Part shown: positions 34,571 through 43,119 of the stretch, one piece after another | Numbering within the stretch: the first letter of the stretch is position 1 | How the letters are laid out: each line of letters starts with the position of its first letter | NCBI GenBank assembly: GCA_037576215.1 | Contig: JBANDB010000020.1 | Location: 682,001 to 746,000 of the forward strand | Length of the DNA stretch: 64,000 nucleotides | Source: Armillaria gallica | Taxonomy: Eukaryota; Basidiomycota; Agaricomycetes; Agaricales; Physalacriaceae | Direction of reading: 5' to 3' | Program-made: the position numbers and the translations under genes | The notes under the pieces: model-generated | What the model saw: only the letters and a program-made list of their open reading frames with translations | Told to the model about the DNA's origin: nothing | Database searches by the model: none

Positions 34571-36403
34571 TGAAGAGACTCTGTGTGTGCAGGCTAGAAA
34601 TGCAACTGTGTCGAAGACACTGATCACACCCACACCCAACACTACACACACAAACCCTCAAAGTTCTTGGGGGGATATTATGTGATAGAAGCAGATTGAA
34701 GCAATACAACTAAACTCTCAGAATATACGATACACACATATAGCAATAGCGCTTATAGGGTATCTAGATATCTCTAAGTCCAAAGGCTTTTATAACAAGA
34801 GGGGTGACAGATGTCGCTGGGCCTCAAGGCAAGGTGTACTACAATACACAACTCGTCGCCACACACCAACAAAACCCTCAATAAGTCGCGCACATCACAC
34901 ACAGGTAACCACAACAACCTAAACACACCCTAAACATGACTCAAAGCTTGCGCTCTGAGCAGAAACCCTTCACAAAACATCCACTCAAGCCACAGGATTT
35001 GAACCCACGTGCTCAAGCTTCCAAACTGATCATAGACTCACAGGGTTTGAACCTGTGCTGATCCAGAGAAACAATAACCAAATAAACCCTGTCCGACAAG
35101 CCAAAGGGTTTGAACCTCTGCCGCTTGCAGAAATGAGAACCCTCAAGCACGCACTAATCAGACCACAGGGTTTGAACCTGTGCCACCTGTAGTGCCGCGT
35201 GTTAACAGAAGGCCTCTGTACGAACACTAACCAGACCAAAGGGTTTGAACCTCTGCCGCCTGTAGTATCTCGCACACCAAGAAATGCCGTCCGACAAGCC
35301 AAAGGGTTTGAACCTCTGCCACTTGCGGAATGGTATACCCAACTAAGCGCGTGCTAATCAGACCAAAGGGTTTGAACCTCTGCCGCCTGTAGCACCACAC
35401 GTCACAAGAAACCCTCAAAATTCAAGAGCGCATCCGCAATGACACACTATCTCTTATTCTCAGGGTAGAGTGCAGTCAACCAATCACTCAACAGTCACAC
35501 AAGTGCCATGTTAGCTTTCTATGCCTCACGCGCTACTCAAGTCACTCAAATGTTATCAATGAAAGGTCTATTCTCTCGCTCGAAGCTACAAACTAATCCC
35601 GAAGCTAGAGCGCTAAGCTGAGAGCCTGCGCACTCCAACAAGGGGGGTCCGAAACTTGTACACTATTACTATACTATGGTATTTATACTATGTGCTCTAC
35701 ATATTAATACAACCTTAAATAGTAACTCTTGGCTGGCGGAACTTCCTTTCCTGGGTCCCGCGCATGTCACCATAATCACGCCATTGCTTGGCGCTTACTC
35801 AGAGCTCTGGCTCAGGGCCAGATCCTGGTCTCTCAGCTGCGCGACATCGGTTAGCCGTGCTATACATGTGTACTGACGTCGCCTAGTATCTCCTCGGAGT
35901 TGTGGCCTAGAGCGCAACTCGTCTTTATGGTAATAATATCTTCTAGTGATTTCCATGGTCTTCTAGGACCACTGGCTTTTAGTCTAGGCCTTGCGCGCCT
36001 CGGCCGAAGTCAGAGACATCGGTCTTACTTCAATTCTACACATTCTGAGGTCTAGAGCGCTAGCTCCTGGCATGGCAGTGCCTTGTGCGTCATAGATCAA
36101 GGTTGCGCGAAGTATCAATTATCTCCTGAGCTTCGCTGGTTCTATTCTTAGCATGCGTCTTCTGTGCATTGTCAGCGTATTCAGTGTCAAGTGCTGGGGC
36201 TTTAGACTTAGCATGACCCTTCTGGTATCACTCTACAGTTAAGCCATGCGCTCCACCGAACATCACTCAAGGTATTGCATTGCCTGCACTTAGGACATTG
36301 CGCTCTAAGGTATATCTCATTTCCTCGGTATCTAGCTTTTATAAAATGTATGTATTAATACATTTTGCAAAATTACACATGTGAACGCTTTTCAAGCGTG
36401 TCA
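34571..36403. mobile_element. LTR-like element A (solo LTR?) in gag
   Basis: 1,833 bp, starts TGAAGAGACT and ends GCGTGTCA. GCGG stands on both sides (34567-34570 and 36404-36407; 5 bp if the element is taken to start with GA). Removing it restores the gag frame. No coding capacity. Its start and end resemble element B (38300-39666), including the ATGTGATAGAAGCA and GCAAAAT..TGTGAAC stretches. TG..CA ends, size and lack of ORFs suggest a solo LTR of another retrot ransposon family. Confidence 0.75.
34980..35400 (-). repeat. Seven T-arm-like hairpins in tandem
   Basis: On the minus strand GGTTCAAACCC (a perfect Pol III B-box match; the first copy is GGTTCAAATCC) recurs seven times with 47-73 bp spacing, near 34996, 35043, 35105, 35168, 35241, 35303 and 35368. 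Each sits in a 5-6 bp stem: CACAGG/CCTGTG in two copies and CAGAGG/CCTTTG in four. It lies in element A. No complete tRNA fold is present. Confidence 0.8.
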
Positions 36404-37905
36404 GCGGTACTGGGGGTTCATCATCCATTGGTTCCGGCGTATACGTCATTGGTGGCAGATCGATCTGGGGCCGTTGGTACCTGGCTGGCACTTTGACATG
36501 GTGGTCCTGATGGATCATGTTATAGGCGACACAGGAAAAATGAGCAGCTTCTTCCTTCAATATATAGCTATATACATAATGTGCGTAGTCTCTCCCAGCC
36601 GGTGTCAGGGCCCAATCTCGATCCGCTAGTAATTCTTGCCTGAAATGTTCAAAGAGCTCTTCTAGGGACGCGGCGAGGAGGATGACGGGGACCTGAACCA
36701 GTTTGCCCGTCAACAGGAGGTATAATGCCTGGGCGATGGTTATCGGGGTGATTGGCCAGGGGAGTGTTCAGGACCTCGGGGGTTGGGATGGGGCTTGGGG
36801 AAGGGCTCCTTCCCTCTCTGACGCCGTTAACATACTCTTCGACAGGGAGTACCTTGGTTCTGGAGCTACTGGCGGTGTGGTATACTGTCTCTCCCCAGTT
36901 GTCGATGCTGGGGTAGTCGTTCACCTCGGTTCTTCCTGCCTCGTCATCAATTCTCCTGAACTCTGCTGCTCGCTCTGTGTCTGCTCTTCGCCCTTCATGG
37001 TCATACCAGTTGAGTCCCTGCTCATCGACCTGGTAACGCAGATCGAGCTCCTGCACGATGTTGACCGCCGATCTTGGCGGTTCCCTCCTTCGTCTTGGGA
37101 TGGCGAGTCTGTTCGAGGTCTCTGGGGCTCCTTGAGGGGGAGACTCAGGCATCGAAGACTGTCCGGTGGGGACCGGGGGGGTGGTGGATCGTGTCATGAT
37201 TCGTACTGGGGTATCCCAGTAGTGAGGGGCAGCATAGGGATTTGGGTGGTAGGGGAAGAAGGCAGTAAGGGGGAGGTTGAGGTTGTCCCAGACAAGGTCG
37301 AGCTCAGAAGTGGAACTGACACGAATTTCATAGGGGTCTGGGGCGGCTGCTGGTACTCTGCTACCCCCAGGATGACTGCTGGTAGGTTGCTCCATGGCTG
37401 GGGATGTGCCAGGGCCTGTTCACCCCAAGCCGAGTCGGACAAGGTACCTTGCCAGGTCTGCAGCGGTAGGAATGTCTCGTGCTGCTGGATGGGGGGTAGT
37501 GCCGGCAGACTGGTGAGGGGAGGGAGGGTTGGTAGAAAGCTCAATAAAGGGGAGCCTTGTTCCGGAAGCACCTCCATTGCCTCCTTCCTGAATGCTGACT
37601 TCCATCTCCCCAGGAACGTTTTCTTTGCCTCTCCTGTCGAGGCTAGAGTGCTCGTCGATGGCTGGGGCTCATGGCGGTAAGGGTGGGTAGAAGTGCGCTG
37701 GTGGTGGCTGCTGTGGGAGGACATAGTTTAGAGGCGGTGGAGGATATTGAATTCTTCTGTTGCGTCTGCGACGAGTTGTCCTTTGGTAGTGTATAATAGC
37801 CAATATAAGCATGGCTGAGAAAAACGCTAGTCCGACACTGAGGTAAACTGCGGATAGTAGAATTTCGAGTGTCATCAACATCTGTAGGCTCTGGTCAAGG
37901 AGCAA
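36404..37905 (-). pseudogene. Gypsy gag precursor, N-terminal part with membrane segment
   Basis: The frame opens at 37905, about 7 bp after the primer site. MLLDQSLQMLMTLEILLS leads into a hydrophobic run (LSAVYLSVGLAFFSAMLILA) and then a basic cluster TTRRRRNRRI, a classical membrane anchor with a cytosolic positive patch. A long Pro/Ser-rich disordered region follows to about 36650. There a 1-nt shift leads into LEELFEHFRQELLADRDWAL, AHYVYSYILKEEAAHFSC and ending EPMDDEPPVP, where element A interrupts. TGA at 37669 and 37420 replace Arg. A 325-codon ORF on the plus strand is a shadow of this region. Confidence 0.8.
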
Positions 37906-37911
37906 AGGGTA

Positions 37912-37925
37912 AGCTTCAAGCTAAT
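37912..37925 (-). promoter_or_regulatory. Primer-binding site, self-complementary to the LTR
   Basis: Directly after the 5' LTR (one base apart) the minus strand reads TTAGCTTGAAGCT. This is the exact reverse complement of 13 nt in the LTR sense strand (AGCTTCAAGCTAA; plus-strand copies near 26435 and 38072). There is no TGG-led tRNA site. It fits Tf1-type self-priming by the mRNA 5' end. Confidence 0.7.
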
Positions 37926-39711
37926 TATTAGACCCAAACTCCTATCAAGGGTAAACACCAGCTGCCTCACGTTTGGGCAGTCACCAATGAGTTCCTTAAG
38001 TAATAGGCATCAAGGCTAAGTCCCTAGCTGTCAGCGACGAATTAAGCGATAGTTTTGGTATAGATTAAAGTTAGCTTGAAGCTGGGGTACATACAGCGAG
38101 AGGTACTACTTAAGTATGCAAAGTGAGGGTTCTAATAATAGGCCATGTAAGAAGAGTAAGGTTCATGAGCGTGTGGTATTGAAGTGAGAACATATGAGTA
38201 TGCCATAGTGAAGCTGGATTGCATGACATTGAAGAGATAACATGGGAACAATGTCTTGTCGCTGGGTTATCCCTACAGTCAACAGCCTGGTCGGTCCAGT
38301 GATGTGCTCGGTAGCAGCAAGTGGCAAATGGACTAGAGGCTGGCAATGAACACCAACAACACTAACCAATCACTAACTCTACACTTATCACCAATGTATT
38401 GAATTTGGGTGTTTCGAGTATGATAGAAGCACTCTGCAGACTTCAATAATCAAGGAAAGTTGTTTAAAGATGTTTTATTTCGTTACTAGTGAGCTATACA
38501 AGCATACTACTCGCACTAGTGGGGTTGGTAAGACACAATTGGATGAATAGTGACTCGACTTGAGCTACTGCACTTGCTCTGACTGGGACTGCTTCGAACT
38601 AGTGGCTCTCTTGGCCCTATAATGTCTTACAAGTGAATAAACACTTGACTAGTCACTTTCTAGGCAAACTAGTGGCGCTCTCGGCCTAAGAATAATACTT
38701 TAAACTTCGAGAACTCGCTTGAACAAACTTAGAAACACTCTTGGCCTTTGCAGGACACAAAAGATTGCTCTAAGACACTTCTATTCACTCAATGCTATGG
38801 GTAACTTAGCGACTAGTAGCTGCTTCGTCAAGGTTAAGCACAAAAGCCTTTAATTGGGGCACTAGATACTGGCTAGTAGGTCACAATTGTGGGGATGGCT
38901 TGCCTGAGCTGCACATGCGCCTATTCTACTACTTATATACTGACAAACAAGGTACGATCGAGCTATAAATAACTGGCTAGAGGGGTATTATTGATAAGGA
39001 TTTCTTGGCTAGTCACGAATAATGGTGAATAATCGCACAATAGTCGGTCTAGAAATGGTTGCTTGCTGACTAGTGAGCCTAGGAGCTCTGCTAGCGGTGG
39101 TATTCCGTACCCTTGGTGCAGCAGCACTCCACTAGTGCCAAGGATAAATGACTAGGCTGGCGAATGTGCCTGTAGCAGCTGTCGATCGTGATCGAAGGCA
39201 CAGCCCAGCTATACTAGTCCTGATCGTAATAGATCTGTATCATGCTAGTTGGATCTCCCGCAAGGTTAATCCATTGCTAATTCATTTCTAAGTCCTGCTT
39301 CGAGATTGCCGCATGACTAGTTAATCTGACTTAGGTGTTTGTGCCCAGATCAGTCTGCTAGTGACTGAACTTCATGAGATTTGTGTCCTCTGCCTCTGGT
39401 TGGGTGCGCTAGTCACGTTACTTGTCTGCTAGTGGCCATATTTATTTAGCCCTGCTAGCATTCAAGTCACTAGTATGGCTGGCTGGTAGATTTAACCCAC
39501 TAGTGGTATCACATCTAAGTCCTGGCTATACTAGTCACATACTAGTCTAACTATCAGCTCGAAGCCTCAGCTATAGTCCTTTAAGTATCACTAATGTAAG
39601 ATAGATATGCAATAGTATTATTATAAAATCGCAAAATCTAGGTGTGAACATGTAGACGGCGTATCACCGGTTGATAAGATAAGATAAGGCAAAAAATGAA
39701 TAAATCATAAC
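37926..39711 (-). repeat. Gypsy 5' LTR, split by element B
   Basis: LTR sequence at 37926-38299 and 39671-39711 matches 26288-26703. Element B is inserted near its outer end. Confidence 0.9.
38300..39666. mobile_element. LTR-like element B in the gypsy 5' LTR
   Basis: 1,367 bp from TGATGTGCTCGG to GGCGTATCA. It is flanked by CCAG and CCGG (38296-38299 and 39667-39670), one mismatch. The intact LTR at 26288 shows the uninterrupted site (GGTCAGTCCGGTTG). Non-coding, with many ACTAGT motifs. Same family as element A, and younger than the gypsy copy. Confidence 0.75.
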
Positions 39712-39904
39712 ACGGTGGTACAGGTTTTATTGGTATTAGGACAAGTAGTTCAAATGAGGGCATCGATGAGAGTCTCACAGGCGCAGTTGGAGTTGGTGAG
39801 GCGGGAGTCATTGACGTGAACTGCAAGGACTGATGAAAGGGTCCTGAAGAAAGTGCGTATTCTCATCCCATTATTATTTCTGCTACTAACTCTCCATGAC
39901 ATTT

Positions 39905-40270
39905 GTAGACTGTGCTCAGTGCAAGCTTGGTGCCGAGCGGCTACACTGTCAATGATACCTTCACCGAATACGTTGTCTCCGATGTCAACCACGTCATCCC
40001 GATCCCAGAGGACTTCCCCTCCAACGCTGCTGCCTCCATTCTCTGCACTGGTGTCACAGTTTACTGTGTCATCAAGTACAGCTAGACTAATGCAGGTGGC
40101 TGGACCATCCTCCTCAGCGTCAGAGGAGGTCTCGACCATCTTGCCATGCAATACACCTGTGCTCATCTCTCCACAGTATCGACATCAGCTCTAGTGCAGA
40201 GAAGAAGCTCTGCCAGTCGCTCAGTGCTGAGGCCTCCATCAGTGGGAGGATGCCTCATTTTACAGTTTGA
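39905..40270 (+). pseudogene. Zinc alcohol dehydrogenase fragment
   Basis: SGYTVNDTFTEYVVSDVNHV, then IPIPEDFPSNAAASILCTGV and TVYCVIKYS match the join of the GroES-like and NAD-binding domains of fungal Zn alcohol dehydrogenases. A TAG (from CAG) follows. The nucleotide-binding loop is degraded (SVRGGLDHLAMQY for the family GxGGLGHLA). The next piece IDISSSAEKKLCQSLSAEAS is in another frame, as after an intron. No N-terminal zinc-site exons were found. A captured gene piece inside the inserted element. Confidence 0.7.
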
Positions 40271-40279
40271 AAGTTCCAC

Positions 40280-40750
40280 AGGAACTCGTACTCAGCTGGT
40301 GGCCCCTTAGACAATGATTGACAAAGAATGTGCTTTCAATTGGCCTGAGAAAGATGGGCACACAACATTGTAACCACTCGACAATTTTCAGACCGTAGAA
40401 ACACACCGGTGCTCTTCAGCAGTCGGCTACTCTTCGACATTGTTCATCCTTCTCTCGCTGAATCATAACAAGTTGCGCATTCTCTTTAATACCACAATAC
40501 ACCATAGTGTCGTCATTGTCACATTTGAACTGTTCCACACTTTCAGTGCCGTCTTAAACAAACTTAACAATATATATCAATCTGGCCCTACATATATTTT
40601 CGAAATTAGAATGAGACAAGGTCCGGGTCGAGAGGAGTGGTAAAGGGGGGAACTCACATCTCGAAAGAAACCCTAAACGTTTTGCAAGCACCACAGTCCA
40701 TGAAGTCCTGGCTCTTCATCTGACTGGAACATCAATGGCGTCAAATTCTG
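40280..40750. other. No recognised gene
   Basis: Short ORFs only, within the inserted element. Confidence 0.35.
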
Positions 40751-40752
40751 AA

Positions 40753-41742
40753 TCATGTCAGGGACATACAGCGCTCTTTCCTGGGTGACAGATTCCTTGC
40801 TCCCAAGCCAGAAGCTTGCAGCGTGTTGTCAGTGTTGGTGCAATATTCTAGTAGATAAGAACACATACAATGTTCTTTCTTCACCAGCGACATGTCAAGT
40901 GCACTTGGTCCAGAAGCCTTTGGTGGCACGATTTCATCCGCTTCTTGCTTGATGATCACCAGGCTTTTATCTGCCCAGGCCTTGAACACTTGAAATGTTC
41001 GAAGTTAGGTCTCTGGATTGCAGGTAGCAAACAGCGGCTCACACTTTCTCATGTTTTGTTGCTCTATATGAGTATCTGATTCGCTTTCCTCATCCATCAA
41101 GTGGCCGTTGTTTGCGAATAGTTCTGCTGCCTTGACAGTTTTTAGAGTGCATGCGGATGGCGCGTGTTGTATTTCTGTGGGAATCTGTTGTGTAGTGGAC
41201 GCATCTTCCGTAACACATCATCTATTCTCTTGATGTGACCGATAATGTCAAATCGTACAATTTTAATCATGAATGTGAAACGCACCATTGCTTCAAGGAA
41301 CAAGATCAGTCTTGATTTCATCCAAAAATGGCGCCATGGCTTCATAGGCCATCGAGACTATTGTTGGTGTGAGTGTTATCGTTGATGTGGGAGGCATCAT
41401 CATTAACGGAGACATCGATGAGGGAAGAGAGGTTGCTGCCAGAGCTGGAGTGGGCGCCATCTTTGCTGTTGCTAGCAGAGTTGCTGTTAGAAGCATTGAT
41501 GCGGCTGTAGCCTGTCAAGTCTGGACAGTGCTGGAGCGAGATAAAGCATCACAGGGGGCATTGTTGCCATTGTTGACAGTGCTGGAGTAAGAGGAAGATG
41601 CGCGTGCTGTCGGCATCATCGTTGGTAATGCTGGAGCAGTGCTGGTGTCGCTGAACTTGGTAGAGGTATGGTCATTCATCTTGGCACTGGTGACAGTGCT
41701 ACAGCATATGCAATATTGATGCCGATAGTTAAGTCTGTGCAT
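40753..41742 (-). pseudogene. Unrecognised Ser/Thr/Ala-rich ORF remnant
   Basis: 41742 to about 41290 on the minus strand reads as a Ser/Thr/Ala/Pro-rich low-complexity protein (FSDTSTAPALPTMMPTARAS; ATLLATAKMAPTPALAATS) with one TGA where Arg fits, ending MAPFLDEIKTDLV. A further coding-like stretch at about 41150-40753 (TVKAAELFANNGHLMDEE; FKAWADKSLVIIKQEADEI) may be later exons. No family recognised. Confidence 0.35.
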
Positions 41743-42282
41743 GGGTCGCTGACATTCTAAAGCCTGGACATCAAAGTGGAATGAGCCAGAAGCAAATCAC
41801 ATACAATAGCATCTCCATTCACGAGAGGTGGCAGCACCACATACTTCTATAGCTTTCAGGATTTGGATAGGTGACGTACTTAGAAAGGGGTCAACAGGGG
41901 AAGAAAAATTAAAGAAAGTCCAACGTTATAACGTTAAACATTGATCAATCAATTTTGACTTACAAAAAGACAGGCCATCGGGCTTCAGTCGGGTTCCATT
42001 CTCACTCCTGCAGACATTGAAGGCAAAATAGAGATTTATGGCTCTCCTGTGGAAAAATGTAGCGCTTCAGACGCTGAAAGAATGCTTGAATCTGACACCG
42101 GTGGTAGAAGAAGACAAAGAATGCTCCCATGGGCCATCATGGACAGAAAGAGGTGATATCAAAAAGGGAAGGATATTCTCAGGAAAATGATGAATGTTGC
42201 GAAATTTTCCCATGAAAAGGTCAGTAGAATGCGGCGGCAAACACTGTGTTGGATGATCAAAAATCCGATCCCAGGTTGGTAT
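41743..42282. other. No recognised gene
   Basis: Right part of the inserted element, non-coding as far as I can see. Confidence 0.35.
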
Positions 42283-42315
42283 AAAGACCGAATAAACCTA
42301 TATTCATAGGACTCG

Positions 42316-43119
42316 GAATGAGCACGAACTTGGGGGTTTCCAGCAATGGGTGACAGATAATGGCAATACCACCCATCTGCAAGCATGGCAAACAATGCAG
42401 TTGCGAGACTGAGAGTAAGGCTCGAAAACCATAAGCAGTTCACCCACGAATCCAAAGGATCCGGAGTAAATTGGGTATTGGGGTCAGTGCCAGATGTGGT
42501 GATGCGGTCTGGGGAAATGCCGCTGGCCAGCGCGAGCTGTATATTGATCTGATCGAACAATAAGAGTGCCGACAATTTCTCATAGTCTGGCTGGAGATTT
42601 CCTGTGGATTGCGCGATGCAGGCACTCATGATCGCCAAGAAAAGTCCTGCCTGTGAGAGAAATAAAATCAATGCCATGAAGCACACATTTGACTGAATGG
42701 TCTCACAAAAACGAGCAGGATATTAACTTGTCCTCTCTGGTTTCCAAGCATGTCGGTATCGTAAATAAAGCTTTCGTCTAAATAAGCGCGCCAAATGCTG
42801 GACGTTGGCCCAGCTTCTTCAAATTGTTGGCTCGGTGCGTATCCTCGAGAATCAACTAAAAATGACTTGTAGAGAGAGTAGTAGCGCTTAATGAAGTACA
42901 CATACCAGTTTGTACAGGTGTGCTAGCAGATTGAGGCAGTAGAGCGAAAAGTGCTGGCTTTTTCTTCCTAGGTTGATGTGGCAATGGTTCCTCGACAGGC
43001 AAAAGTACATTCTTCCCATTCTCTGCCATGGTGCCATGGAGTGACGAAGCCTCAGACTGTCCAGGCCCATCTACTGCTCTTACGGTGTCTCGTGATAAGT
43101 TGTTCGAATCATCAGCCAT
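42316..43119 (-). pseudogene. DUF6535 membrane protein gene, 5' part
   Basis: Start MADDSNNLSRDTVRAVDG at 43119; exon 1 ends about 42904. Exon 2 (DSRGYAPSQQFEEAGPT..IWRAYLDE..QVNILLVF) ends about 42711. After a 54-bp intron, exon 3 continues LLVF|AGLFLAIMSACIAQ, LSALLLFDQINIQLALASGI and DGWYCHYLSPIAGNPQVRA, the DUF6535 signature ending. Then inserted DNA begins. These blocks are diagnostic of the family, and the partner half lies at 23740-26010. No stop codons occur in this half. Confidence 0.85.

Larger units (their letters stand above)
26288..39711 (-). mobile_element. Ty3/gypsy chromovirus with both LTRs
   Basis: It has 416-bp LTRs (TGTTATGATT..GGGTCTAATA on the minus strand) at both ends and a perfect 5-bp target duplication CGGTG (26283-26287 and 39712-39716). 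Gag and pol lie on the minus strand. Two LTR-like elements are nested inside (34571-36403 and 38300-39666), and removing each restores the interrupted sequence. There are at least 13 TGA codons and one TAG in gag-pol, so it is inactive. The pol order and chromodomain place it among chromoviruses. Self-priming suggests the Tf1/sushi type. Confidence 0.93.
26045..42316. mobile_element. Insertion in the DUF6535 gene with 12-bp inverted ends
   Basis: The left end is TCCGAGTCCTATAC (about 26055) and the right end is ATAGGACTCGGA (42305-42316), a 12-bp inverted repeat. The DUF6535 reading frame is lost exactly between them. Without the gypsy element nested in it the insert is about 2.8 kb. It carries an alcohol dehydrogenase fragment (39905-40270) and a Ser/Thr-rich ORF (minus). 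About 45 bp between 26010 and 26055 belong to neither frame, so the exact left boundary and target duplication are uncertain. No transposase was found, so it is non-autonomous. Confidence 0.55.

Noticed and set aside
34980..35400. CRISPR-like array
   Set aside because: The units are imperfect, the spacers are repeated too, and no cas genes exist. It is a T-arm-like tandem repeat in a eukaryotic element.
36703..37680. 325-codon plus-strand ORF
   Set aside because: It lies opposite the gypsy gag precursor, which has coherent composition and joins to the capsid. The plus ORF is a shadow.
26288..39711. TGA read as arginine (recoding)
   Set aside because: TGA also appears as a plausible true stop in the window, and TAG/TAA interruptions and LTR differences show the same C-to-T trend. 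CpG decay explains all of it.
26045..42316. Helitron for the ADH-carrying element
   Set aside because: The ends are inverted repeats. No CTRR end with A/T target and no Rep/helicase gene was found.
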